Source of the DNA: Helianthus annuus
Lineage: Eukaryota > Streptophyta > Magnoliopsida > Asterales > Asteraceae
Length of the DNA stretch: 64,000 nucleotides
Assembly (NCBI RefSeq): GCF_002127325.2
Contig: NC_035433.2
Coordinates: 92,954,033 to 93,018,032 of the forward strand
Direction of reading: 5' to 3'
Part shown: positions 23,947 to 35,865 of the stretch, one piece after another
Numbering within the stretch: the stretch's first letter is position 1
Layout: every line of letters begins with the position of its first letter
Notes under the pieces: model-generated
Seen by the model: only the letters and a program-made list of their open reading frames with translations
Databases searched by the model: none
What the model was told of the DNA's origin: nothing
Program-made: the position numbers and the translations under genes

Positions 23947-25070
23947 TCTTGGACACTAGTTACGGTAGTGGGTCAGATCCCCACAGTTGTAACAAGAACC
24001 TGGTGGGTAGTGAGGTCGTGCTGCTTGACCTTGTTACTGAGCAAAAGGCTGAGCAACCTGTTGAGCCGGGTTCTGAGCTGCCCGATTCAAGTTAGCTGGA
24101 ATACGGCAAGTGACAGCAAGATGACCAGGTCTTCCACAGTTAGTGCATTGACGGCACTGGAGGTGCGGCTGATGATGGTCGTTACACCTGTTGCACAAAG
24201 GTGCATTACCAAGATAAGGCCTCTTGGCAGGTTGTTGCGCAGGCTGATTTTGTGCAGGTTGAGCCTGTGCAGTAACGACATAGTTTTGGGAAGCCTTTCG
24301 CTTCCTAGAACCCTTTGAAGATCCCACATCATTTCCCTTCTTGTTTTTACCTTTCTTGCTATCCTTCTTGTCAGACTCCTGCTTCTTACCCTTTTTGTCC
24401 CCCTTTCTATGCAACTTACCCTTTCGAATCTGCGACTCAGTCAACGTCGCAGATAGCTCGATCGCCTGACGGACAGTGGTAGGATTACTACCAGTAACGA
24501 TGTCTTGCACGGAGTCAGGTAGACCATCGATGTACCTCTCGATAGCCTTATCGAGTGGGGTAACCATTGTTGGGCATAACAAACTCAGCTCTTCGTACCT
24601 ATCAGTATATGCCCGGTGCTCACCACTTTCCTGTTTCAAATCATCAAACTCCCTCTCTAACGCACGCAACTCATGACGAGGACAAAACTCCCTCATCATA
24701 AGAGTTCTTAGTTCGGCCCATGTTTGTGCAAGAGCAACTTCTACACCACGGTCTCTCATAACCCCGTTCCACCATGTTAAAGCCCTCTTCTGAAATACGC
24801 TAGAAGCGAACTCGACCTTCCGGTTCTCAGGACATGCCGGAATGTACTCTCAATGCTCTCGAACCATTGAAGGAGCCCAGTTGCCCCTTCAGTACCACTG
24901 AACTTGAGTGGTTTAGCCGAATTGAAGCTCTTGAAGTTACAAGGAGCATTCTGATTGTTATTGGCTTGGTTCACTTGAGCTATAATGTTTGGCAGTGCGG
25001 CAGCCATGTGATGTGCCAGCATATCTCCCATCTCGGCATTGGTTAACGGGTTTTCACGTCGAGGAGGCAT
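23947..25070 (-). pseudogene. gag: Gag of element A, one frameshift and two stops
   Basis: The ATG at 25070 starts MPPRRENPLT, typical of plant gypsy Gags. A retrotransposon gag domain spans about 24930-24450 (SAKPLKFSGTEGATGLLQWF, later SQVDRYIDGLP-like text). A lysine-rich segment (24420-24290) and cysteine-rich knuckles including CTNCGRPGHLAVTC (about 24160-24110) follow. A one-base loss near 24840 shifts the frame. In-frame stops at 24034 and about 23957 separate the tail from protease; both read as CAA/CAG-to-stop changes. It would have encoded the particle protein. Confidence 0.82.
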
Positions 25071-25733
25071 GCTAAAAAGAGGAAACATGAGAGGAAATGA
25101 GTGAGATGATTAGATGAAAAGAACGAGAGGAAACAAAATCAACAAAGGCAAAGATGGTGGTCATTCGTCTGTATCACAAAGCAAACAAACGACACACAGT
25201 GACTAATCAAAGTAAATGGGTCCAAAAATAATGCTTAGCGAAGACATGCTCGCCTATAAGTGAACACTCACCCCAGGAGTTCCCAGGTAAGAGTGACTGG
25301 TCCGATTATGTGGATTTGTACGAACACTCTAGCCTTAGACAGAAAACCCAGGGTACAGGCATTCACCCTTCCAGTTTGCACGTGTTCACACTATTTAGAA
25401 CCCAAAACTTTGACGAGATTTTGAAAACTTGGAAGGCACAAGGCCAAAAGAATCATTCAAAAACAAATGATAAAATTTCAAAATCAATTTGAAAAATCAA
25501 AAAGGGTTCAAAACCATATAATAAATCATTTGAAAACAGAAGATTGTTTTTCAAAAATCTTTTTAGAAAACTGGGTTCACGTTTTGGTGATCACCTAAGG
25601 ATAGGTGAAGTGCATCTTTTAAGATCTAAACACAAGACAACTTGTGTTGGGGTCCTAGAAAGGTTATAGTCTAGGTCAAAGCATTACTAATAACCTAATT
25701 CCCTATAACCATTGGCTCTGATACCAACTCTTC
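25071..25733 (-). other. Untranslated leader of element A
   Basis: It runs from the gag start back to the 5' LTR. It has no open frame, no motif array and no upstream ORF, in contrast to element E. The primer binding site (sense TGGTATCAGAGCC) is at 25714-25726, seven bases inside the LTR. Confidence 0.75.
25714..25726 (-). other. Primer binding site of A
   Basis: Sense TGGTATCAGAGCC, complementary to initiator methionine tRNA. Confidence 0.88.
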
Positions 25734-28700
25734 TGTCAGACCCCGACCACGTAAAACATCAAATCGTGGCGGAAACGTCGGAGAGTGTTGTAACAGAATT
25801 ATTGTTCCACAACCATGGTAATTAAAATAACATTTTATTCATAACCAAAGGTGGAATTACATTCTCTCAAAACATGAACCAAAGAGTTATATTGTCTTAA
25901 AGTAAAAGAAACAAGAGTTCATAATTAAACTAAGTCTATTCTTCATTTTATGTCACTAAGGCCCATGTCCACCCTAGCGTGTCACGATCAACATCCTAAG
26001 CAACAGCTCCTGAAAACACATGTGAAAATATGTACGCCAGCATAAAAATGCCTGTGAGATACATAGGTTTTGTGAAAATAAGATTCATGACTTGAGTTTA
26101 GGAAAATGTTTAATAAAAGTTAGTCATGAACCTTGTAAGTTGTTTTGTTTTGTAAATCATTTGAAAAGCGATAAAATCAGATGATATGTATAAATAAAGA
26201 ATAAAGTATGGTTAAATGAATAACCAAGTAAAAACAAGTTGTATAAAATAAATTGTTTTGTAAAACAAAGTCTTGTGAAAAATATGTTATTTGTGTAAAG
26301 TGTATAAGTCCAAATTTAATGATTTAAATAACGCTACGACATGTAATACGATACAAGCACTTATATATAGGAAGTACCAGCGGCGTATCCACCATGCTTG
26401 TATCATACTACACATGTATCGTTACTTAAATCAGTTAAACAAACCACCAATGTATAAAGTCCATGTTTAAACCAACCATCAAATGTTCTTGTATAAACCA
26501 TTATCATATGTTTAAAAGTCCAAAACCTAGTCAAGCAATCATGTATGTGTAACAAATGTTATGTATGTTAAGTAAAATGTATTCACTTAAACAAAATGTA
26601 AAAGTGTACAAAACAAAGTATTTTGAGTATATCAAAAAGTTATGTTTTGCAACGTAAAAGCATGTTTTAATGATACAAACATTTATGTGGTAAGTTAACG
26701 CATACATTCAAGCCTTGAGACAGACGGATAACCCTAAGTAAAGGTTATCAAAAGAAATGTTTTCGGATTCAGTCATTCCTTTCATCCAAACAAACCTAGG
26801 ATGTCAGGAACGGGATTTGTCAAGTCCTATGGTACCATTACTTACTACCGAGCGGCGTAGCTAATGTTAATGAACGTATTTAAGTTCCGTTTGTGCAGAC
26901 CAAATGTTATACCAAATGTAAACATGTTATATGAAAACAATTTACTAAGTATGCTAAGTTAACATACAAAGCAGAAAAAGTCATGTAAATCAATGTGCTA
27001 GCATGCTCAGTCAACAAACATAGCAGAAAATGTAATGTAAAACAAGGTGCTAATATGCCAAGTAAACATATGTAGCAAAACAATGTAATGTAAATCAATG
27101 TGCTAGCATGCTAAGTTAACATACATAGCAAAACAATGTAATGAAATCATGTACTAATAGTGTACTAACAAACATAGCATGTATATGATGTGAAAAACAT
27201 AGAAAGCACGAAAGTAACAAGTAGGCACATGTGTTTCTCCCCAAAACGTTTGAAAAACAGTAAAGAGGGGACTATGTACTCACTTGAGATTGCTCAATAG
27301 ACTTTAGATATCCACCAAGAAAAGCTAGAAGATCACGGATTCAAACGACACCTAATATAGGTATCTACATTAATAAACGGATCTATGGAGGATCGGGTAG
27401 TACGAGGGTTTGTAAACCAAATAAGTGTGGGAACTTATGTATTATGGTTTGACAAAGCCTACATACTAAAACGAATACTATCCTAAGTGCTTTTGACCCG
27501 TTATGGCCCGTTTAGGTAGCTTATGCTACTTTATCGCGTCGTTCGCGTAAAACGTGTTCGGAATTCCTAACTAGTCCTATGACAAGAAAGATATGCCTTA
27601 ACATGCTTAATATTGTTGCTAAATCAGTTTAGTTGTCAAAAATTATGTTACATAGGCTTAAAATAAATTTTGGCGAAAAAGGGGTATTTTGGTAATTTTC
27701 CTAAGGCATAGGAACTACTTATCATATAACTAATTAAACAACGTGACCATAAGGTATAACCTCGAAAGGTTATTCCCTATACAACTATGGTCACCTAAAG
27801 TGTTTGGTCGGATCCAAATGATCGACCAAATGGGTCGGGTTCGAAAGTATAAGCGATTGATTAGATCGCTTACCTTAACGACCCTAAACAAGCACAAATC
27901 TAAAAGCGATGAGCTAAACATGCTAGAACATGTTTAGTAAAGTTAGAAAACAGGTTTGGTATTAAAACAAACGGTTTTAATACCCTAGAGTAGTTTGGTT
28001 ACAAAATATTTGAGAAAACGTATTTTGGACGAAACTACGACTCGTCACTGAGCCTAGATAACGTGGTAATCAGTAGGTATAGTCACTAGGGACAATAACC
28101 ATCGTGATTACGCTCACGTTATGAAGTTCAAACGAACTTCGCGTTGACCATAAACTGGTCAATGCAGAAAGTCAAACGCAGTTTGACTTTAACGCTAAAA
28201 CGAATGAAAAACGCGAAAGAATACTTACAGAAGGTCCCCGCAAGATTGAATTCCAAGTATTTCTCAGGTATGAAGTGATAACCACTCCAACTTAGAGAAA
28301 ATCTCAGAATTCAAGTGAGGAATGAATGAAATGGGTGGGGGTATATATAGGCATGGCACAACCGTTAGGATCGTTCATCGCGAAACGTGCTTCGATCTCG
28401 GCCGTACACATGGGCCCATTGTTTTGGGAGACCTTGGGCACCCATAGATTCAGCCCATGGATTGAAAATACCATTTGCAAGTGGTTTTGGAGTGCATAAC
28501 AGCTGTTAACAGCTGTTTACAGCAATTTTGCATATCTGGGGAGGCCTCACGCCCCGCGTAAGGTTTATACATGTCTTACGCGCCCCTCCTGGGTGTCCCA
28601 GTTCAGCAACAAGTTTCATAAATGACAGTTTCAGTCCCTGCATGCTTTTAAGGTCATTTTCGACATGTTTAAGGCCCGTTAAGCCAACCTTAAGGCCCTA

Positions 28701-29435
28701 AAATGCTGCTTAAACATTGTGCACATGAAACATGCTCAAAAATATGCCGGATTTCGGTTCGTTTGGTCGCACGATCGCGATGTTCGCTTAATTACGACGG
28801 AATGCGCATAAGCGCGAAAGACGATCCAAATTGTGCGACGAATGGGTTTTTCTCATGCCAAACACTAAAATAAAATATTTTAGTGCTTACATAAATTTTT
28901 GGATGTCCGGATGTATTCAGAACGTAAGATATGCGCGAAAATGCAAACTTATGCACTTTTTGACGCTTTTAGTCCCTGAATGAGCATAAAGTTTATTTTA
29001 GCACACCGACCCCTCAAAGCCTATTTCTAAGCTATGTAGAGGATATTTAAGGTGTGTTTAACTTATGGCCATGTTCCGGAATGTTCGTCACAGTTCAAAT
29101 TGGTATACTTTCGTAGTTTGTCAATTTTAGTCCCTGTAAGCGAATTAACTTGATTTTGCCATACCAAAGCCTTCAAAACTTATTTCTAAGTTATGTAAAG
29201 GTTATTTAAGTTATGTTAAGCATAAATTGATGTTCCGGAGTATTTGTCGCGTTAAATTGATTGCGTTTACGCACCAGTTTGCGTATAATTCTCCAGAAAG
29301 CGATATAGAGTTTAAAATTGAATAAAAGTCAAAACATGAAAATCATCAAACATAAACAAACAAACATTGGGATCAAATAACTTTATTTCATTGCTAACTG
29401 AATTGTTTAAAATGATTACAAGTACAGATGTCACA
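25734..29435 (-). repeat. 5' LTR of element A
   Basis: It is a 3,702-bp partner of 16793-20495. TATA box at 28342-28349, stem-loop at 26350-26404, tandem array at 26949-27157. The two LTRs differ by scattered substitutions and are nearly equal in length. Confidence 0.93.
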
Positions 29436-29440
29436 ACTCG
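29436..29440. repeat. Target site duplication of A, right (ACTCG)
   Basis: It matches 16788-16792. B's gag resumes here. Confidence 0.93.
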
Positions 29441-30599
29441 CAAGACACCATTTGATATCCATCAGTTCCATCTCTTCGGCGTCTATCTGATCGTAATCCT
29501 CCTTTGTGAGCATAGGATTCCCGATCCGACCAGCAACTAGACCTTCATACAAGAGTAACAAAGATCCAAGTAAAGCCATGTGGTCTTTAGCAGTTTCTTC
29601 AGAAAAATTTTGACCCTCTGGAAGATTCAAAGCGATGTTGCACTGGATCATATAACCATTTCCTGTCTTTGTGCTCTGAGAATGGAAACTCGTAGTTGAC
29701 TCTTTCGGATTGACACTCGGAAATGATGAGAATCCACAGCTGCTGTTGTTTGAACCCTGATCAACCTTTTTTGTTGAATCCCCAGCACTAAATGCAGTCT
29801 GGATTTTAGGACTTCTCTTAGATTCTGGAACTAGAACACTACCTTTGTAGTACATCTTTACATCTTGTTGACCACTTGGACTATTCATCCTAGCAATCTT
29901 CTGTTGTTCCAAATCCTGACTTTCAATCTTTTCTATGAACTGTGAAATCGTTAGCCCATCATAAACACCCGTATTTTTTAAGATCATCAAATACGTTCCC
30001 CACTCTTTCTGCGGTAACGCATCAGCTAGCTTGTCTACCCACTCTTCACGATCTTTTGTAATACTCAACATCGACATTGATCGCACCAGGTGGCAGTAAT
30101 GTTCAATCAGCTTCTTCGTATCCTCTCCCGGTAGACTGCTAAACAGATCAAACTCTTTCTTGAGCAGTGCCTTTTTGCTCTTTATCGTGTTTTCCCTTCC
30201 TTCAAACTTAACACGAAGAGCATCCCAGATTGACTTTGATGTTTTGTCATGCTGTAGCAGAATGAAGATGTCTTCTTTGATAGCTTGTTGAAGTAGGCTG
30301 ATCATCATCTTTTTTGCTTTATACATAACCCGTTCTTGATCAGTAAACTCTGATAGATCTTTGATAACCTGCAAATCTGTTCGAGGTAACACATATTTTT
30401 TCAGAATACATTCCCAAGACCTTAGATGGTTTGCCTGAACCCAGTTTTCGAATCTGTCTTTCCACCCATAGTATTCTTCGATACTCATCAGTTTCGGGGG
30501 CTTTTGTGTGGTTCCCGTCTCATTTTCCAAATTCATGGCTTGAGCAATAACAGTTGGAGCAGACGGAGTTGCAAACGCATTGTAGAACTCTGTATCCAT
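29441..30599 (-). pseudogene. gag: Gag of element B, N-terminal part
   Basis: The ATG at 30599 gives MDTEFYNAFATP, aligned with C's start. It carries the UBN2-type region (KLMSIEEYYGWKDRFENW, then LLQQAIKEDIF and LKKEFDLF blocks shared with C) and ends at MDIKWCLAS, where element A is inserted. The rest lies at 16787-14038 in the same phase. No stop interrupts this half. Confidence 0.85.
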
Positions 30600-30633
30600 G
30601 ATTTGTCAGCACGTTGTTCAAACACAATAACTT

Positions 30634-30930
30634 TCGGGCGAAATTAACCAGATAATCTTCAGGAACGAAATCACCAATGTACAGATTGGAGCGAAATCAC
30701 CAGATTGCACACAGGAGCGAAATCAGAACAAAGCTTTTGGAGCGAAATTAGACTGAATAACAGCCTGGAGCGAAATCAATATGCAGTTTGGAGCGAAATC
30801 ACTCAGTACCTATACTCTGGAGCGAAATCAGGATGTTGTCAGAAGCGAAATTATACTGATTTTAGAGCGAAATCAGATGTTTGGGCAGCTTGGAGCGAAA
30901 TTAAAACATGTCTGTTCGAGCGAAATCAGC
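30634..30930 (-). repeat. Leader motif array of B (12 copies of GGAGCGAAATCA)
   Basis: On the plus strand, twelve near-identical copies of GGAGCGAAAT(C/T)A are spaced about 20-30 bp with unrelated spacers. The sense form is TGATTTCGCTCC. Copies recur in B's LTR upstream of the TATA box. The array sits between the primer binding site and gag. Confidence 0.85.
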
Positions 30931-31127
30931 TCGGAGGGCATTTTTGTCCATTTTTAGTCCGATTTTAGCCATGATACTTTCAAGGATTTGTCTATGTCCA
31001 ATTATACACAGTCTGTGAAATTTTGAGCGGATTTTGACCGTTAAATCTTGTTCTGGTGAAGAAAGAAGGTGTAGAAGAAAGTAATAATGATGAACTCCAG
31101 CTTATCTCTGCAGAACTCCTCCTCCTT

Positions 31128-31140
31128 AGCTTGGATACCA
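31128..31140 (-). other. Degenerate primer binding site of B
   Basis: Sense TGGTATCCAAGCT, two bases inside the 5' LTR. It differs from C's TGGTATCAGAGCT, so this copy may prime poorly. Confidence 0.7.
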
Positions 31141-31142
31141 CA

Positions 31143-31596
31143 TGTAGGATCGTGATCTGACCCGAATGAGTCGTTCAGAGGAGTTTTACTCTGTTTCAGG
31201 TGAGGAAAACAAGAAACAAAGCTGGAAACAACTGATTCTTCACTTTTAACACTGATTGAATTGATCTGAAAGCAATTACAGTCAGTCTTCACACCGGCAG
31301 CACTTCGGCGTGGAATACAAGATCTGATCTCTACTGATTTCGCTCAACATACCCCTATATATAGTGCTGTGATTTCGCCCGAAGATGACACATGTCAACA
31401 GGAGCGAAATCAACATAGTTGATTTCAGGCGAAATCAACATAGTTGATTTCGGGCGAAATCACCTGAAGGACCTAGGAGCGAAATCAGCTTCTAACTCAC
31501 TAACAACTTCCTATTTTCTCGTACAACAAGCCCTAATCTATACAATGTAATCTAAGACTCAATACAAGACGAAGTCGACAGATGTATGCACCAACA
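31143..31596 (-). repeat. 5' LTR of element B
   Basis: It is 454 bp, 25 bp longer than its partner because one CAACATAGTTGATTTC-containing unit is duplicated at about 31410-31460. TATA box at about 31356-31363. Confidence 0.9.
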
Positions 31597-31601
31597 AAAA
31601 C
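31597..31601. repeat. Target site duplication of B, right (AAAAC)
   Basis: It matches 11439-11443. Confidence 0.88.
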
Positions 31602-33445
31602 TTGTATTTTTAACTTGGTTTCTTGGAAAATCATTCTTGAAATCTTAGACTTACAAGAGTTTAAACTTACTTTGTTCATCACTTATCAAGAAAACAATTT
31701 ATTCATTCAAGTTCATGACTTTTGTGAGGATGATCCATTAATCTTTAACACTTTCATCCTCTCATCTTGCTAGATTATGTTTTTAATCATGATCTAGCAT
31801 GATCATATGATGATCAACATCAATTACATGAGTAAACAACAATCAACAAGTATAACAACACATAAACATTAAGATTTCTTATGTATTCAAGCTTATGTTC
31901 ATGTTTCAAGTTCAGGTTTCTTAGTGTTCTTCAAGTTAATCAACATGTATCATTCTTTAACCACTTGAAATAGATGTAAAATAGAGTGTATGATGTTCTT
32001 ATCACTAGCCCAAGGCTAGGGATGATCAAGAGAAGAAATAGAGTGGATACAAGCAAATGAAGAAGGTCTTTGAACTTCTACAAGCTCCTAGCTCCTTTGT
32101 GCACCTTCTAACACACTTGTGTGAGCTTGAAATGGATGAGACTTGATTGAAAATGGTGAGTATGTGTGGGTGGGGTTTCGGCCGAGAACAAGAAGAGAGG
32201 AAGAGAAGAGGGTGTGTGTGTTTTAGTGTGTGAAGTTATGAGGTTATGATCTTGTGGACTTCCTTATAATCTTCCAACATTCAAAAATCTAATGGTTATT
32301 ATGTTTTTAAAGATGAGACAATATCTATTAAACTAATCAAATAAAATCAACATGTGGGGGCCCACATGTAACCGTAAGTATGGGGGGGTGTTTAGTTGTG
32401 ATGTAATGGTAAGTTAGGGAAACTAGTTAGATTTCAAGTGTATGTTTAGGTGTTTTAGTTAATATGATGTTATATAGTGTGTTATGATGTTTGGGGACCA
32501 TAACTAGCTTGGTAATGTCAAAACAGTGCTTCTAGTGAAAATTTGGTGTTTCGGGTAGTGTTCGGTTGTTCGGTTGGTTACCGGTTCGTTAAGGTGCTAA
32601 ACTATGCAGTTTAGTGTGCTTTATGTTACCTTTTGTGACACTGTTGATTCCCGACACTTAGGATAGTGTTCAGGACCATTTAACCATATTTCTGCATGAT
32701 ATAAATGTGTTTAAATGTTGAATTTGCTAATTTTCTGCAGAATTCTGCAGTTTATGTGAGTTTTAGGCACTTTCCAGCACTTAAACTATCTCTAGGAAGG
32801 CAGTTTTGTGATCCTTACTTTCCTACACACTATACTAGTGTCATACTTGGTTTCTGGCTCATTCTGTGTCTCAACACTTCGTCTGTCTATGTACTGAACT
32901 CCGTCAGCATATTTCTGATTTATCTGATAACTGTGCTAACTGTGTTTCGTGCATCATTTGAATCAATAAAGTTCTCATGCAATAATGATATGACATTAAG
33001 CAATATGTGATGCACATGTATATATATGGCAATAATCAGAGAGCAATTAAAGTCATTAATTGTAATTCAGCACAGTCATTAAGCGCTAATCATGGTTTAA
33101 TAGTTGTACGGATACCTGAAATTTTGACAGTTGTCACAACACTAGTGTAACTCTTAGTTTCTGGCTCATTCTGTGTCTTATCATCATGTCTGTCTGAGTA
33201 CTGAACTCCCGTCAGTACTTCTAGTTTGTCTGATAACTGTGCTAACTTTGTTTCGTGCATCATTTGGATCATAATGTGTTACATGCAATAATGATAAATA
33301 ATCATGCAACATTTAATGCACTTGTATGTATATGACAATAATCAGAAAGCATTCATGTCATTAGTTTAAATCAAGCACAATCATTAAAGCACAAATTACT
33401 GTTTAACATATACAGAATTACATGGAAAATTGACCAGTTGTCACA
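31602..33445 (-). mobile_element. LTR G, right part
   Basis: It continues LTR G after element B. No gene is present. A purine-rich block lies at 32180-32220. It ends CAGTTGTCACA either at about 33141 or, after an internal duplication, at 33445. No matching target duplication was found for either end. Confidence 0.55.
32829..33445. repeat. Diverged tandem duplication of the end of LTR G (two copies of about 308 bp)
   Basis: Both copies run from ACTAGTGT..., through TTTCTGGCTCATTCTGTGTC and TTTCGTGCATCATTTG, to AGTTGTCACA. The junction is near 33137/33138. Similarity is about 75-80%, so the duplication is old. Confidence 0.75.
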
Positions 33446-34076
33446 CTTTTCCATTTAAAACTTCCACATATTCTCCACATATCTAAACTTGTAAGTACCT
33501 CTTTGCTTATTAAATAGTGCAATAACAATATAAATAATTGGCAATATCTTTGACTTGATTATACATTATATATTATATACATATATTAAAAACACAATGT
33601 AATGAATACTATTTTATTATTATAATAATAGTAATATATAGTTTTTTAAATACTTTTATTATTTTACTTATAACAATAACTATTTTCTTACTTTTAAATT
33701 AAATACATTTTTATATTTTTCTTAACTTTAATTATTTTTTGTTTCACGGGTTGGGATAAGCTTAGTGTTAACCGGTATCGAAAATACCGGTATCGTCCTA
33801 TCTGGTATCTGTACATGAAGGTAAAAACCGGCACCATCCTGGTAATTTTCAATACATACAAACCTTAGGGCGATAATAGTGAATTTTCAATTATTGGTTG
33901 AAATGGGCGGTAACTCAGAGCAATTTGTGAACATGGGCGGATGGTGGGCCAGCCACCAAAATAACTTTCCTTTTTGTTTTTTTTTGTTTTATTGTTTTTT
34001 TTTTTTTTTTTGAGGAATACTGTTGAAATTCTCCCATTGGTCCAGTCAATTTATGATTTTATCCCTGATTTAAATC
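33446..34076. other. AT-rich non-coding stretch left of element D
   Basis: There is no gene. It holds AT-rich sequence, a short palindromic ACCGGTATC.../GATACCGGT-like block (33770-33815) and a T-run at 33985-34010. Its last 35 bases look like one more unit of the minisatellite that continues at 53020 beyond element D. Confidence 0.5.
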
Positions 34077-34081
34077 TGTTG
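34077..34081. repeat. TGTTG: start of element D and target duplication of the solo LTR
   Basis: It matches 36900-36904 exactly. Because D's LTR begins TGTTGGTGCA, these five bases are both D's own first bases and the duplicated target of the solo LTR. Confidence 0.85.
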
Positions 34082-34184
34082 TGTCACACCCCCAAAATCC
34101 ACCCGCGGAGTACCACCGCTTGGGAGCGTGACTGACCAGGATCAAGCCATCAATCATATCAAACATAGCATTTAATAATAAAAG

Positions 34185-35316
34185 TAATTAATGTAAATCA
34201 TCATGACATGATTGATGTTTCAAAACCAAACATCGTTTAAGTAGCGGAAGCATAGTATGTAATCTCAAAATAGTTATAAGTTCAGATAAAGTTCATGATC
34301 CATATCCCACAACGACCTGCTCCTCCCTGTGCAAGCTCCATAATGTACCTAAGGTCCTGCAAGGCATGCAGCAAATAATCAACAAACTAGTTGAGCGAGT
34401 TCACAGAAAGTAGGTTCATAACGTAGTGTATAAGCATAGCTAGTGGGGGCTTCCCATACTAGTGTGTACTAAAGGTGGGGGCTTCCCAAACCTTGTGTTC
34501 ATATTACTGGTGGGGGCTTCCCACGTCTATCCTGGCTAATGAGGGCTTCTCATTAACGGTACTTACTAGACTAACATCCGACCATGTGTTCTTCTTTACC
34601 GAGAACAGGAAAACGTACAGGGTCACGTAGGCTTTACGTGACGTGCCCTTCCCCGAGGACAGTGGTACGCGTGGGGGCTACGTAGGCTTTACGCAGCGTG
34701 GCCTTCCGACCTGGAAGCCAGTAGATGGTATTGGGTTACGTAGGCTTTACGTAATTAATGTAAATCATCATGACATGATTGATGTTTCAAAACCAAACAT
34801 CGTTTAAGTAGCGGAAGCATAGTATGTAATCTCAAAATAGTTATAAGTTCAGATAAAGTTCATGATCCATATCCCGCAACGACCTGCTCCTCCCTGTGCA
34901 AGCTCCATAATGTACCTAAGGTCCTGCAAGGCATGCAGCAAATAATCAACAAACTAGTTGAGCGAGTTCACAGAAAGTAGGTTCATAACGTAGTGTATAA
35001 GCATAGCTAGTGGGGGCTTCCCATACTAGTGTGTACTAAAGGTGGGGGCTTCCCAAACCTTGTGTTCATATTACTGGTGGGGGCTTCCCACGTCTATCCT
35101 GGCTAATGAGGGCTTCTCATTACCGGTACTTACTAGACTAACATCCGACCATGTGTTCTTCTTTACCGAGAACAGGAAAACGTACAGGGTCACGTAGGCT
35201 TTACGTGACGTGCCCTTCCCCGAGGACAGTGGTACGCGTGGGGGCTACGTAGGCTTTACGCAGCGTGACCTTCCGACCTGGAAGCCAGTAGATGGTATTG
35301 GGTTACGTAGGCTTTA
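34185..35316. repeat. 566-bp tandem duplication inside the solo LTR
   Basis: Copies 34185-34750 and 34751-35316 start GTAATTAATG and differ at only about three sites. The junction lies in ACGTAA-type microhomology within a hairpin repeat, which suggests unequal exchange or slippage there. It is recent. Confidence 0.9.
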
Positions 35317-35383
35317 CGTAACGTGTCCTCCCGACCCGGGAGACATATGGCAATTTTACTGGGTTACGTAGGCTTTACGTAAC
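34444..35383. repeat. Array of about 15 hairpins with an invariant GGCTT loop
   Basis: Each hairpin has two complementary arms around GGCTT. Arms differ: TGGG/CCCA (34444-34456), GTGGG/CCCAC (34510-34524), TAATGAG/CTCATTA (34537-34555), GTCACGTA/TACGTGAC (34622-34642), GCTACGTA/TACGCAGC with one mismatch (34677-34697), GTTACGTA/TACGTAAC (34735-34754, 35301-35321, 35363-35383). The rest repeat in the second copy of the 566-bp duplication. In the LTR's sense (minus) direction the loop reads AAGCC. Confidence 0.85.
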
Positions 35384-35865
35384 GTGTCCTGACTAACCTG
35401 AGGACGATGGTCTATAGTCTAGAGAATGCGTAAGTACGAGTAATCATTCCATATTCACATATCCAACCCAATTCCCGACCCGGGAATCCCATGCCTTGGC
35501 TGTGTGAACTCACCTTGGTTTGCTCGGCAGATACACAAAGAGTGCAGGTAGCAAGTAAATGGTCAACCACGTCCTATCATGGTTTATACAAGTCAGGCTT
35601 TGACTAAGGTAGTACACGTAAATAGTATCACGTATAGTCATGTCAAACACGTACACGTATCAGCGATCCGATAAACAATCTAAGTGTTCGGCCCAATCAT
35701 AACCCGGCCCACATATTAACCTTGTGCGATCCAATGTCTAAGCCCGAAAGATAATCAGCCCAAATAACATGTCAGCCCAACAGATAAGCAGCCCAATAAC
35801 ATAACAGTCATAAGATTGGGCCCGTGACAGTGTAGGCCCAAAATAGTGTTTGTGCATAGCCGGTC

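Larger units (their letters stand above)
16793..29435 (-). mobile_element. Element A: complete Ty3/gypsy chromovirus, probably Tekay/Del clade
   Basis: It is 12,643 bp, minus strand, with very long LTRs (16793-20495, 3,703 bp; 25734-29435, 3,702 bp) flanked by ACTCG. The internal order is primer binding site, gag, protease, reverse transcriptase, RNase H, integrase, a chromodomain-like tail and a polypurine tract. Integrase after RNase H marks Ty3/gypsy; the tail and the long LTRs fit Tekay/Del. The LTRs differ by about 1-2% (sampled by eye). The coding region has one frameshift and five in-frame stops. It inserted into the gag of B. Confidence 0.93.
11444..31596 (-). mobile_element. Element B: gag-only LTR retrotransposon split by element A
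   Basis: The outer LTRs (11444-11872, 31143-31596) and the AAAAC duplication define one minus-strand element of about 7.5 kb once A (12,643 bp plus a 5-bp duplication) is subtracted. The layout copies C: primer binding site, leader with 12 motif copies, long Gag, 2.2 kb non-coding region, polypurine tract. No pol genes are present. Its Gag is 60-70% alike C by eye, but the LTRs and motif differ, so it is a separate family. It sits in LTR G. Confidence 0.9.

Noticed and set aside
30634..30930. CRISPR-like appearance of the regularly spaced repeats
   Set aside because: The repeats are 12 bp, degenerate, with variable spacers, in a plant retrotransposon leader and with no cas genes.
33770..33815. 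The ACCGGTATC palindromic block as terminal repeats of a MITE
   Set aside because: No matching partner end or target duplication was found within a plausible distance.
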